Position numbers and translations under genes: made by a program. Under the pieces are notes generated by a model. That model did no database searches. It saw only the letters and a list, made by a program, of their open reading frames with translations, and was not told the origin of the DNA. 64,000 nucleotides of DNA from Lytechinus variegatus (lineage: Eukaryota > Echinodermata > Echinoidea > Temnopleuroida > Toxopneustidae): the NCBI RefSeq assembly GCF_018143015.1, contig NC_054757.1, positions 22,025,785 to 22,089,784 on the forward strand. Direction: 5' to 3'. This document shows positions 54,801 to 64,000 of this stretch, in pieces. Within the stretch, counting starts at the first letter, position 1, and the number at the start of each line of letters is the position of its first letter.

Positions 54801-57800
54801 GGCTGGGATTCGAACCCACGTCCCTCTGACTGAAAGATGAGATTTTCTAACCACTTTATCACAATGCCCCAACATCACTTAAAATAACAATAGTTAAGTA
54901 ACCCCAAAAATATATTCTAGAAATATAACTTTTTTTTCTTTTCTTTCCTATAAATATTATGGATGATCACATAATTTCCACTAAGGGTGAAAAATTGTTT
55001 GCTATTAATCTATAAGATTTCCAAAGGATTCTCATACACATACATTCAAGGAATCTAGTGTGGTATTGACGCAGTGACACAACATTTGCTCCAGCAACAA
55101 TTGCTCTTGGCTTAATTTTGTCTAAGATATAGGGTTAGGGTTGAAACAGAGTTTTGCTAGGTTTAGGGTCGGGTATGTTAAACCCAGGGTTGTAGTTCCA
55201 TTAGTGTGTGGAATTTAGAGCGGAGAAATTTTCACATGCTCTGATGCAAACAGACAAAAGTGCTCCACGTAATATTACCAATTTCATATGAAAAATATAC
55301 ATGTATGTCATTGTTCAAAGGCTCAATGGAATAAAACATTAAATTACAATCCAACATATATAATTCTTACCTCTGCTGGGCAGGTGAAGAACTGAAACTG
55401 TGCGAGAAGTCTTGTGAACTAATAACAAAATAGGATGGTAGAGGGGCACATAATAAATTAATTAATTTACCTGGTAATTGAAAGCACTTAATTTAGTGAC
55501 AATTTAAGGGTTAAGGAGTCTGTGGAAGTTCTTTCTTTAAATGATCAGTGTCTGCACATTTCAAACACACAATCCGCAAGGCAACTGCAAGCTTTGTCTT
55601 AAAAACAAAATTTGAAACAGATTACAATCCATCATTCATTTCAATATCAATTTTTGTTTCCGTCACCCCCCCATTCATTTCAAAGTTGTGATTCATGAAA
55701 ATTTATTTTAAATCTTCATCCAAAATTAGTAAATGCCATGAACCAGATATACAGTAAGTGTTGATAGAAATGAAACAGTAAATAATATTGATATAAAAAA
55801 CAAGGAATTCAAAACAAATTAGTAGCAATCTAAAGATTCTACATTGAACTTCCTGATCAAAACCATTGGAATCAACCCAAATATGGCTATGAAACAAAGA
55901 TATATATGATACATTTGCAGTAAATAAAGTGTCCTTTTACTACAGTAAGGCACTGAAAATTAAAACCATACCCAGAGTGTCTTATTCCTAGATTGACTTG
56001 CATTGGCTTTTGCTTAAAATGTTCACAGCCTTGATATTCATGATTATTTTTCATATTGATTATCATTATCATCATCAAAATCCTCCTCCTCATCATCATT
56101 ATTTAATTATCTATACATTTATTCATCAATAAAAAAGCTGTTACTACATGTACAAAGTAAAATATATCTGTTGAAAAGCAAGATATTGGACAGAATGGTA
56201 TCTGGGTCAGGTTTCATAAAATGGACATTCTTCCTTGTTGCATGTACATGTAGGCACGCAATAATATCAAGCCTCGCTTCATATTAAATGATGAAAGTTC
56301 AAGCCGATCCAATACGGCTGCCAGAGAACTTGGGCCCTGGGAAAATTACCAACACTGAAAGGAACTATATAGAAGGAACATGCATTGATCAAAGCTTGGA
56401 AAAGGGCATGTTAAAGATAAATGCCAGTTGTGACACTGACTTCAAATGATATTGTACAGAATCCAATAAAATGACCATGCAAGTGTCTATATGTATGTAA
56501 TAGACATCTCTCGCTGCCTTACCTGGAGTCTGAAGGAATGACTTGCGGGTTACAGGAATTTTACATTTTTTTTTCTTCAAGGCAACTCCAGGACTGCAGG
56601 GGGGGGGGGCATTTTAAAATTCTGCCATACTTTTTCATGCCATCGTTTTATGGTTCTGTTTGTTTAAATGCCAAATAAATAATAATAATCAATAAAAGAC
56701 ATGTGCCTCAGGATTCTGAAAGAAACTGTTAACTACTGAAAAATTTGTGTCAAGAAAGCTAGGCATTTTCTTGAACCTCATTGGCTCCTGAATCTATTAT
56801 TTCCCGCAAGGCTCATGAACAGGAATTACCTAGTTCCAGTTAGCAATGGGTTAATAAAGTACCCGGTAGTAAAATAATAAATACTCACAAATAGACTGTA
56901 GATTACGGTGGAGAAGAGAGCACCAATAAAACCTTCCCAGGTCTTCTTAGGTGAAAGCTTGATTAGTGATGTCCTCCCAAAAAAGAAACCTTTTGAAAAA
57001 GAAAATACAGATAAACAATACACTATGAAATTTGAAGCATTGCGGTGGAGTGGTTCTGAATCTTGTGATCAGAGGGTCTTGCGGTCAAATCCCACTGTGG
57101 CCTATCGTCCTTTGGCAGAGCATCAAACCATTCTCAACCCAGGTATTACCTGGATAGCCGGCAGGATGCAATAGCTAATGCAACTGAGTTTGGAAACTAT
57201 TGCTTGAATGCTCCACAGGGAGCGGAGAAAGTGCATACATTGTGTGCGGGCAAGCCAAAATACAATAACCGGTGTAATGATATATTTTGATGTATCAAGC
57301 ACTATATACAACAAACTGGATGTATTATTATAAAGTGAAAGAGTGACTAAAAAGCTTTTAATGAGAAACTTCAGACATAAGAGAGTCAAAAGGGGCCTAA
57401 GCTTTCGATCCTAGCAGAATCTTCTTCGGAGGCAAAATGACAAACCTATAAGGTGGAACAACCATAATATAGACCACAGACATACAACAGCAACACTGGA
57501 ACAAGGAGACAAAAGGGGCATTAGTGAGAAGAGACAGACATAGATGCTTCATCAAACGTAATGAATGTAGTAAGAAAAATAAATAATAAGCCAGTAAGTC
57601 CCTATGAAAATACAACATGCCAAATGATGCCTTATACTTACCAAACATATAGGCCATGATATCATTGCAGATGACACATGTGGTTGAGAGCAAGAACCAT
57701 ATCATACCATCGAACAACGTCTGGACGATAAGATTGGACTGAGTGACCACAATCAGAAGGGCTATGTGGGTCCAACCAAACTAGGAATAAACCAAAGTGG

Positions 57801-60800
57801 TTTCATATGTTCCTGTTTTCTATATCCTGAGCACACAGACTATATTATACGACACCTAGATAGATATCGTTCATTCAGCCCAGTTTGCAATGACGTCAAT
57901 AACCATGAAATTTTGGATCCATACAATTTTGTCCATTGCACGCGCGCACTGAGACTGCAGCTCATAGATAAATAAATGCCAGCAATGCGCATGTTGTAAT
58001 GACGTAACAATCAACAGACCAAACTTGCATTTCATGAGCATGTTTTGCATCAAAATTCATAAATTTCAAATGAAAAAACAAATCAATTTTCAGGTGTCAA
58101 ATATACCAAATAATCATTTTTTTTCCGGTTGTGCAATGGACAGAATACTACATTCGGTGAAAGATGAAATAATGGTCCATCCAACTCGGCTACGCTTTGT
58201 TGAATGAATCATTTCATCTTTCACCTCATGAAGTATTTTGTCCATTGCACTCATAAACATTTATTATTTGTATACCAGTACATACAATTTGAACATATAT
58301 ACAATAAATGAACTCCATAGATGTTGACAATGATATTTAGATGTAATCCTGACATAAAGAAAGAGGGTGCTAACTATTCCCATAATTGAACCTTTATTTC
58401 ACTCCAGACTAAATGGGAATTTTAGTACAGACTTCTATGGAATGCATGGATTCATCTTCCTTCAATATACAACATTCTGCAAAAAGGATAATGTACCAAA
58501 TAATCATAGAAGTTCACAATTATACCATTTTTTTATACCAGATTTTTACTAATAGTGACTGAGTTGACAACTAGCACTCCATAAAGATATGGTCTGAGGT
58601 TTAAGCAGACCAACATTTTATAATTCAATCAATATTATAAAAATACTACATGGTGAATGCATTCAACATATATACAATTGAAAATTATATAGGGCACAAT
58701 ATCAATCCTCATATAAATACAATGAGTAAATGATTAATGTACTTTAAATACATAAGTCTGTATTCAGAAGTCGGGCTTAACTTAAACTCAGGTTTAAAGA
58801 ATGTGGTTTATGTATTGAAAGCCAATTGTTACATGAATCACTAACAGTAGAGATATCATACTTCAGCTCATTTGACTCTCAAATCATTCATAATTGTCTA
58901 GGAAGTAATATAGAAGATTGTCTTCACTATTGATGAATAAGGAAAGAGCACAGTAAACATAAGAAATATACAACTTAATCAATATTTTGACACGTTTGAC
59001 TTCCCAAAATTTTAGCACAGAGTTAGACCATGGTCTAACTTAAACCTGACTTCAGAATACGGGCCATACAGTATACAATATTTATTCAAAGTACTGTAAT
59101 ACATCTATCGTTTTATCATCAGTATAATTTGACTCTACAACTTAGATCAAGAGCACTTACCAGAGTAAATTGCACAAGGTATTGTTTCTTCTGGAGAGAT
59201 AGGACAAACATCATAAAACCTAGAGCAAAGAGAAGCAACAATGTGTTCCATTAGTTAATAGCTTACATAAACAAATCACCTATACTTATCTGAACATGCA
59301 AATGCAAGTAGCTTACAGTAATATTTGAGACACGATTGTAATACTGCTGGAAGTATCAAATTGACTGAATTATTTTGATGTACAATTCATTTGAGAAAAT
59401 TTTTCTGCACATTATACATGTAGGTGAATTTTATGACAATAAGCATTTACTATGTACATGTACATGATAAAGGTTAACATACATGTACAATATTGTTTAG
59501 ATTTCAACACCACTCATTTAATCTCTCATTTAACTCTTTCCAATCCATCAATATATTATTTCAACATTCCTCCGGAATAATAGCTTGGTGAAGTATAAGC
59601 GATTTTTCTTTCTGTACCACTAACACATCAAAATGCCTATTCTAAATAATTTTAATCAGGCTACAAGTCCTGAGTTTATCTTTATTTGTCAAGGTGTCAT
59701 CTCTATTCCAACCAACAAGAGAATTCAAAGTAGGTCCATGGGTATACTGTAATTCAAACCAGCAACCTTGCCATTGCAATACCAATAATAGTGCCATTCC
59801 ACTGTGCTGACAAGCTGCTAAAAGGAGAGCGAATTACATTACATCCTTCCAATTCGTGTTTCTGAATATTAATTGAAAGAATAAACCTTGTTATTGCTGA
59901 CGAACATGTTCCTTGTGGTACAGAAAGCAAAATGGCAACATTACATTTCTAAGGCACCAAATCTATTTCAATCTAAATGCTCAAGGCATACAGGTGAAAG
60001 ACAGAAACGAAACACTAAATCCAGAGTTGTACAAATAAGTCTTCAAATTTTCTTTAAATGCTTCAATGGAGTTGGTATCACGGATCTGTCAAGGGATGGA
60101 ATTTCACAGTGAGAGCCGAGCATGAACAACAGCCCTTTCCCCCATTTGGTATTGCATAATTTTACTAGTAAGGCCTTTTTACTCACCAATTACATACAAC
60201 CAGAATGAGATGAACCTATAGTAGTCAATAAAGGGCTGCAAGACATGCTACAAGGGGAAGAGAGGGGAAAAAACATCAGGCTTGACTCTGCTATTGGTAC
60301 TAAAAGAGATTAGAACACCTCATACTACTAATAATAATTTTATATCTTTCAAAAATGACACTCAAGGTGCACAATGAACATTGGAAAACTTATACAACAC
60401 AGAAGATGAAATCAATTAATAGGGGAAGGCGGGGTAAGTTGAGCATAGGGGCAAGTTGAGCCACCAGCCCCAGGCCAATAATGAATGAGTCAGACATTGT
60501 GGTGGTGTCATGTATTGATGACCCATAGCATAACCCCTAACCCCACCACATTGTTTCCAACTTTGAAACAAAAAGTAGTTTTTTAGAGGGAAAAATATGA
60601 ATTTCAGCCAAAAAAGTAAAAAAGAGTGTGAAATAGATAAGTGCTTTATAAACACACACGTCTTTAAATATAATAAAGACATGATAACAACATTATTAGT
60701 CCAGGTATGGATCAACCTCTTGTCATAGTATTTTATATGATGGATGCATAATAAATGTGTGGATACAAAATTATCGCACTAAGTTCGGACTGGGGTAAGT

Positions 60801-63516
60801 TGAGCCAAACAGCATGGGGCAAGTTGAGCCATGGTAATTCCTATGGTAATGTATCTTAAAAAACAAACAAACCATACAAATCGATTGAAATGCTGGCTGA
60901 AAGGAGCAAATTTACATGACTGCTCTTTTCCTTTTAAAGGATGTTAGTATTTATAGAGAATTAGCAAGTGAAAAGACTTTAAACAAAAAATTGACATGCT
61001 GGTCCTCCCCTCATACATTTTGTACATAGTTTTTGTGGCACAACTTACCCCAGAAGGTGGCTCAAACTTACCCCATATATGGGGCAAGTTGAGCCATTTG
61101 ACATCGTTTTTTTCAAAGGTCACAATGACTTTCAGTGTGGGGATAGAAAGTTATATACAGGTGGAAAATATTTCAGAAGAATTAAATTTCAAGGCAAGGT
61201 ACTTATTTCGACAAGATTATTAATCATATCAATTCTAACATGCAAAAAGCAAAAACTGTCACAACTTACCCCGCCTTCCCCTATATAGAAATTGCACAAA
61301 TTGACAAGAAATGTAAAACAACCAGTTGGAAGTCAAGGTAAAAAGAATGCCCACAATAGTTATGCATATGCTTGCTTCATAAAGAAAGTCATTAACCATT
61401 TTATAAGCATTAAAAAGAGAACAACTGGAGGCTGTTAACCTCAGAACTCACTAGATCAATGGCTCATTATGAATGCTGTGTTTACTATTATCAAGCACTC
61501 AAAACAGAAAGGAATTTGTTCAAATATTCAAATTTCTCTCTATAGACCACAGACAAATTGCATCTATAGTGATTATGTTTACTGCCCATTTACATGAACA
61601 CCATGTACTCAAACAGGTACATGTGAAATATATCTTCACACATTTATCTGACACTTCTCCAGAAGAGATTGACCTATATGAATTGCTTGGTCAATAGAAT
61701 GCTTAATAAAGTTGATGGGGAGTAAATTCATACTTTAACATACCTCAATAGAACACACTCAATTTTCATATCCTTACCAATTCCCTTCTTAGTACAATGC
61801 CAAAATAATCCTTGAGGCTTTGTCCGTAGACAAAGTAGTTAGCACAGGCAAGGAAGTACCAACTGAGTGTTCTAAACCATGGCAAGTTCTGTGTGCGGTA
61901 GACAGCGTGACCGATGCTGATGATCTCCTTGAAGCACATCACTTCGATCAGGAGGATCTACAAAAGAAGGAATAAATTTTATTCATTGATTCTCACCTCT
62001 TTTTCATTCATTTACGTAATTTCATTTAGAACCAATGAAAGTTCTGTGCTCCCCTGTGTGGTATACCACATGTCCAATACTAATGATCTACTTGAAGCAA
62101 ATTACCTCAATCAATAGGATCTACAAGTCAAGGTATATGCTCCATTCATATTCTGCAGTTTCAAAGTTTGCTCATCCAATTCATTTTTTTTTATTTTCAT
62201 TAACTATTTCATTTTCAAATTTTATGCATTCATCCTTGTTTCTTTATTTCTTCAATTTCAAATTTTGTTCAGTCATTTTCATTTTATTAAATAGTATAGC
62301 TTGTAAGTTTGTCCCTGTCATCTACCAGGTTAACATGGCTTAGCAGCCAGTCACAATCAATAAGGAGGTGTGGTGTTGTGGTTCCGACTTTCGCCTTGTA
62401 ATCAGAGGATTGTGTGTTCAAATCCCACAATGGCCTAGCGTTTTTTGACAAGGCACACACTCTGCCACTCTCCACCCAGGTGCTAAATGTGTACCCGGTA
62501 GGATGTATTAAAGGACAAGTCCACCCCAACAAAAACTTGATTTTAATTAAAAAAAAAAATTCAACAAGCATAACACTGAAAATTTCATCAAAAATCTGAT
62601 GCAAAATAAGAAAGTTGTGGCATTTTAAAGTTTCGCTTCATTTCACAATACAGTTATATGCACTTCTCGGTCGGTATGCAAATGAGGAACTGATGACATC
62701 ACTCACTCACTATTTCTTTTGTATTTTATTATATGAAATATAATTTTCTCGTCATTGTCATGTGAAATTAAGTTTCATTCCTCCCTGAACACGTGGAATT
62801 CCATTATTCTAACATTTTGTGCTTCAGGCAAGGAGGTCCCAATCGTCAAATTCGTAAAAATTGAAATATTGTATAATTCAAACGATAAAAAACAAAAGAA
62901 ATAGTGAGTGAGTGACATCATCGACTCTCTCATTTGGATGTAACTGGCTCGTTCATATAACTATTTTGTTAAAATAAGCGAAACTTTGTAATGTCATAAC
63001 TTTCTTATTTTACATCCGATTTTGATGAAATTTTCAGCATTGTGCTTGTCTGATTTTTCTCTATTGATTCAAATCAACGTTTTTCTGAGGTGGACTTGAC
63101 CTTTTAAGTCATTTTAGATTGTCTAGCACTGTGTGCACCTAATTGATGTTATGCTGGAATACTCCACAAGGAGTGGAGAATGTGCATACTCTGTATGCGG
63201 TAATGACTGATTGAATCCGATGACCAAGGTACTTAAAAATTTGTAAGTGATATACGTACAATGTACATGCACGTCTAAGCGCATTATAAATAACCAGATA
63301 ATTATTATTCTTATCAATCATGGTAGTTGGCATAATGGCAAAGTTTCAATAGTCGTTACTCTTTATAAAATGAGACCCCTGTTTTCTGGTAAAGTTTGTA
63401 CTTGATATATAGTCCTTACCAATCCTGTCAATCCCACTGGTCCGGCATAGATGATGAGCATATACCCAAACACCAGAGCAAAGGTGACTCCTCCACGGAT
63501 ACACCAATTCTGCCAT
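50296..63516 (-). CDS. CDS1/CDS2: Phosphatidate cytidylyltransferase (CDP-diacylglycerol synthase), C-terminal 381 aa in 11 exons; N-terminus outside window
   Basis: An ER integral-membrane enzyme that condenses phosphatidic acid with CTP to give CDP-diacylglycerol and pyrophosphate, the precursor of phosphatidylinositol (and so of PIP2 resynthesis). Coding exons in order are 63420-63516, 61778-61957, 60187-60247, 59161-59219, 57642-57780, 56889-56989, 55371-55418, 54296-54400, 52283-52417, 50869-50972 and 50296-50413. They total 1147 nt, in frame to TGA at 50296-50298. The protein aligns collinearly with vertebrate CDS1/CDS2 from the WKNWWVRG-like WQNWCIRG onward, including [30 protein letters not shown] and the full family signature S-x-x-K-R-x(4)-K-D...[11 protein letters not shown] (visible-protein residues 299-325). 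About 65 N-terminal residues of the vertebrate length (~445 aa) are missing to the right of 63516. No internal defects are seen. It is probably the single invertebrate counterpart of both vertebrate paralogues (inference). Confidence 0.96.
50869..50972 (-). CDS. CDS1/CDS2: CDP-DAG synthase exon (residues 309-343)
   Basis: The acceptor is TCCTGTGCAG and the donor is GTACGT. It encodes [20 protein letters not shown] and [14 protein letters not shown]: the second half of the CDP-DAG synthase signature with HGG and DRFD, and the last membrane helix. Confidence 0.95.
51340..51545. mobile_element. Palindromic MITE ('accatggactatgcagattt' type)
   Basis: 'tacaaaaccatggactatgc' mirrors 'gcatagtctatggttttgta', and 'tctcaagagaagtttcatat' mirrors the right end 'gaaacctcttagga'. 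It lies in the intron after the 52283-52417 exon. Confidence 0.75.
51547..51708. mobile_element. Palindromic MITE ('tttcataaagctgttcgtaa' family, diverged copy)
   Basis: 'tataaagctgttcgaaattc' pairs with 'gaacggctctacgaacggctc'. The interior 'aagaacaactggtaaacctttctta' matches 53001-53337. It abuts the preceding MITE. Confidence 0.65.
51805..51935. repeat. (AAT/GAT)n microsatellite
   Basis: About 130 bp of ATA/AAT/GAT triplets, directly at the A-tail side of the inverse SINE at 51985-52217, so probably derived from its tail. Confidence 0.9.
51985..52217 (-). mobile_element. tRNA-derived SINE (family B, minus-strand copy)
   Basis: On the minus strand: 'attgtggcccagtggattag', B box 'gtgggttcgaatcccagcc', 'cagcaagaaatttatccaca', 'ctcaacccaggtaagg' and 'tgggtacccggtaggaagaa'. 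The order matches 3215-3500. Confidence 0.85.
52283..52417 (-). CDS. CDS1/CDS2: CDP-DAG synthase exon (residues 264-308)
   Basis: The acceptor is TTTGTGTAG and the donor is GTAGTG (weaker than the others). It encodes [20 protein letters not shown] and [16 protein letters not shown], the first half of the catalytic signature. Confidence 0.94.
53001..53172. mobile_element. Palindromic MITE ('tttcataaagctgttcgtaa' family, copy 1 of a tandem pair)
   Basis: 'gtgtttcataaagctgtttg' at the left mirrors 'aaccagctttatgaaatggc' at the right. 'taagagcgactttaagaacg' mirrors 'cgttcttaaagtcgctctta'. It ends against an adjacent copy in the same orientation. Confidence 0.85.
53175..53337. mobile_element. Palindromic MITE ('tttcataaagctgttcgtaa' family, copy 2 of a tandem pair)
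   Basis: 'ggtgggtgtttcataaagct' to 'agctttatgaaatggccccc'. It is separated from copy 1 only by the shared 'ccctggtggg' junction. Confidence 0.85.
53512..53937. mobile_element. Palindromic MITE ('gaattcacaaaggtgg' family, copy 1)
   Basis: 'ggcctgaattcacaaaggtgg' mirrors 'ccacctttgtgaattcgggcc'. The arms extend over nearly the whole 426 bp, including 'tgtcacagtgcgccaaattg' against 'caatttggcgcactgtgaca'. A second copy starts at 63584. Confidence 0.9.
53989..54150. mobile_element. Palindromic MITE ('taccttggtcacatttgctct' family, copy 2)
   Basis: 'ataccttagtcacatttgct' mirrors 'agcaaacgtgaccaaggtat', with gagtcaaaaacagccg arms as at 36609-36763. Confidence 0.88.
54296..54400 (-). CDS. CDS1/CDS2: CDP-DAG synthase exon (residues 229-263)
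   Basis: The acceptor is ATCATTGTAG and the donor is GTAAGT. It encodes [20 protein letters not shown] and [15 protein letters not shown], matching the CEPSDLF..QEY.IPGVIQSVIG region. It is the lumenal loop in the family topology. Confidence 0.94.
54500..54875 (-). mobile_element. tRNA-derived SINE (family B) split by a palindromic MITE
   Basis: On the minus strand, from 54875: 'ggggcattgtgataaagtgg', B box 'gggttcgaatcccagcc', 'cagcaagaaatttacccaca', 'cacttaacccagg', then a break at 54750. The body resumes at 54586 with 'caggtggggtgaatgggtacc'. The interruption is the MITE 54587-54749, bordered by 'cctggg' on both sides. Confidence 0.82.
54587..54749. mobile_element. Palindromic MITE ('tttcataaagctgttcgtaa' family, nested in a SINE)
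   Basis: 'gatgtttcatagagctgttc' against 'aaacagcttaatgaaaaggg'. It interrupts the SINE at 54500-54875. Confidence 0.82.
55371..55418 (-). CDS. CDS1/CDS2: CDP-DAG synthase exon (residues 213-228)
   Basis: The acceptor is TGTTATTAG and the donor is GTAAGA. It encodes 16 codons, [16 protein letters not shown], aligning with the ...RCFVCPVE block. It is a 48-nt micro-exon placed by phase and homology. Confidence 0.88.
56411..56760 (+). repeat. Dispersed repeat ('ttaaagataaatgccagtt' family, copy 2)
   Basis: 'gttaaagataaatgccagtt' and 'acagaatccaataaaatgacca', then 'aggattctgaaagaaactg' as at 6378-6560. Here it is broken by an insertion holding a G run (56599-56608). Confidence 0.55.
56889..56989 (-). 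CDS. CDS1/CDS2: CDP-DAG synthase exon (residues 179-212)
   Basis: The acceptor is TTTTTCAAAAG and the donor is GTGAGT. It encodes [20 protein letters not shown], the near-invariant cytosolic loop, then [14 protein letters not shown]. Confidence 0.96.
57035..57310 (+). mobile_element. tRNA-derived SINE (family C, copy 2)
   Basis: 'gcattgcggtggagtggttc', B box 'gcggtcaaatcccactgtgg', then 'tctcaacccaggtattacc' and 'ggaatgctccacagg'-like body, tail 'atcaagcactatatac'. It lies in a CDP-DAG synthase intron. Confidence 0.7.
57642..57780 (-). CDS. CDS1/CDS2: CDP-DAG synthase exon (residues 133-179)
   Basis: The acceptor is TTATTCCTAG and the donor is GTAAGT. It encodes [29 protein letters not shown] and [15 protein letters not shown], a highly conserved membrane/active-site block. 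Confidence 0.95.
58124..58251. mobile_element. Palindromic MITE ('gtgcaatggacagaatact' type)
   Basis: 'gtgcaatggacagaatacta' mirrors 'agtattttgtccattgcac', and 'tgaaagatgaaataatgg' mirrors 'atcatttcatctttca'. It is 128 bp. A related inverted pair lies at 57885-58005. Confidence 0.8.
58755..59067. mobile_element. Palindromic MITE ('ggcccgtattctgaagtcagg' family, copy 3)
   Basis: 'tctgtattcagaagtcgggc' at the left and 'cctgacttcagaatacgggcc' at the right. The interior 'cattcataattgtctaggaagta' matches 8758-9067 in inverse. Confidence 0.82.
59161..59219 (-). CDS. CDS1/CDS2: CDP-DAG synthase exon (residues 113-132)
   Basis: The acceptor is TGCTCTAG and the donor is GTAAGT. It encodes [20 protein letters not shown], aligning with GFCMFVLSLVKKHYRLQFYM. 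This 59-nt exon is recognisable only through homology. Confidence 0.93.
60187..60247 (-). CDS. CDS1/CDS2: CDP-DAG synthase exon (residues 93-113)
   Basis: The acceptor is CCCCTTGTAG and the donor is GTGAGT. It encodes [20 protein letters not shown] plus one base of Gly. A second AG lies 12 nt further in (cttgcag), but the first acceptor has the better pyrimidine tract. Use of the second would remove four residues in frame. Confidence 0.88.
60422..61281. mobile_element. TA-flanked 860-bp element (copy 2)
   Basis: The ends are identical to the element at 21344-22204 ('ggggaaggcggggtaagttg' / 'caacttaccccgccttcccc'), with TA at 60420-60421 and 61282-61283. The two copies are the same length to within a base and differ only by scattered substitutions. 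It lies in a CDP-DAG synthase intron. Confidence 0.92.
61778..61957 (-). CDS. CDS1/CDS2: CDP-DAG synthase exon (residues 33-92 of visible part)
   Basis: The acceptor is TTTTGTAG and the donor is GTAAGG. It encodes 60 codons, [38 protein letters not shown], ending LRREL. This aligns with the CFHEIITIGYNVYHS and [13 protein letters not shown] blocks of vertebrate CDS2. Confidence 0.94.
62363..63310 (+). mobile_element. tRNA-derived SINE (family C, copy 3) split by a TTAA MITE
   Basis: 'tgttgtggttccgactttcg', B box 'gtgttcaaatcccacaatgg' and 'ctctccacccaggtgctaaa', then the TTAA element 62512-63103. The SINE body resumes at about 63130 ('tgctggaatactccacaagg') and ends 'agcgcattataaataacc' with a TTA run. 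Confidence 0.78.
62512..63103. mobile_element. TTAA-flanked MITE (subfamily 1, copy 2, nested in a SINE)
   Basis: 'aggacaagtccaccccaac' to 'ctgaggtggacttgacc', TTAA at 62508-62511 and 63104-63107, with one extra T at the right junction. Almost the same sequence as 5294-5861. Confidence 0.85.
63420..63516 (-). CDS. CDS1/CDS2: CDP-DAG synthase, first exon in window
   Basis: The acceptor is CTGCTTCAG and the donor GTAAGG begins at 63419. It enters with one base completing a codon (likely Arg), then [20 protein letters not shown] and [14 protein letters not shown]1. Upstream exon(s) lie beyond the window. Confidence 0.93.
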
Positions 63517-63583
63517 CTGAAGCAGAGGACATATGAAAAATAACAAAGAAATACAGCTTTGCACGCAGGTATCAAATCTCATA

Positions 63584-64000
63584 GGCCCGAATTCACAAAG
63601 GTGGTTTTGAAAACCCACGGCTGAGTCCATGGTTTATGTAGATTTCCTGTATAAATTACGCTCAATTTAGCGGGTATCGGGCGCGTGTATAAAAAATGCC
63701 CAATGCTGATGCGCGCTTTTGTCACAGTGCGCCAAATTGACGCCAGTTACCATGGTTAGATACGCTATTTTATTCATTAGTCCACTGTTTTGAGTAACGA
63801 GTCCACTCTTCAAAAAGTGGACTCATGAATAAAACAGCGTGGATAACCACGGCAACGGGCGTCAATTTGGCGCACTGTGACAAAAGCGCGCATCAGTATT
63901 GGACATTTTTAATATACGCGGTAAAATAAGCGTAATTTATACAGGAAATCTGCATAAACCATGGACTCAACCGTGGGTTTTCTAAACCACCTTTGTAAAC
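63584..64000. mobile_element. Palindromic MITE ('gaattcacaaaggtgg' family, copy 2, reaches window edge)
   Basis: 'ggcccgaattcacaaaggtgg' at the left. The right arm reaches 'aaaccacctttgtaaac' at the window end, so the last few bases may be cut. It begins 67 bp upstream (gene sense) of the CDP-DAG synthase exon at 63420-63516. Confidence 0.88.

Overview
This is a repeat-rich animal nuclear DNA window. It holds three spliced, conserved protein-coding genes among dense non-coding DNA. Short exons with GT/AG junctions, kilobase-scale AT-rich introns and many tRNA-derived SINEs, palindromic MITEs, TTAA- and TA-flanked elements and foldback elements all point to a metazoan. The repeat style (many 150-600 bp palindromes, long foldback elements) fits an echinoderm, most likely a sea urchin. 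That assignment is inference. No bacterial, phage or CRISPR features were seen.

Layout. 1-905: wreckage of two non-LTR retrotransposon reverse transcriptases separated by a SINE. 1292-7440 (+): a complete four-exon prefoldin subunit 1 gene (PFDN1; 122 aa). 7441-16051: a gene-free stretch packed with SINEs and palindromic MITEs. 16052-37518 (-): a complete six-exon SLC16/monocarboxylate-transporter-type gene (562 aa). One of its introns carries a stack of nested mobile elements, including a near-perfect ~1 kb hairpin built of 53-bp tandem repeats. Its first intron (~12 kb) carries two inverted, collinear copies of one segment, each with a different insertion. 37519-50295: the gene-free stretch between the two minus-strand genes, probably including a long 3' UTR of the gene to its right. 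50296-63516 (-): eleven exons of phosphatidate cytidylyltransferase (CDP-diacylglycerol synthase, vertebrate CDS1/CDS2 type). It is complete at the C-terminus, but the N-terminal exon(s) lie beyond the right edge.

The three genes are a protein-folding cochaperone, a plasma-membrane carrier and an ER phospholipid enzyme. They show no sign of acting together and are simply neighbours. PFDN1 converges on the transporter, and the transporter and the CDP-DAG synthase run head-to-tail. All exon boundaries were worked out by hand from splice consensus, reading phase and family resemblance. The summed coding lengths come out in frame for all three genes.

The most noteworthy material is the mobile DNA: the giant intronic hairpin, a twin pair of near-identical 860-bp TA-flanked elements, nested insertions that give a relative chronology, and a decayed tRNA-Leu relic with a sharply preserved 5' half.
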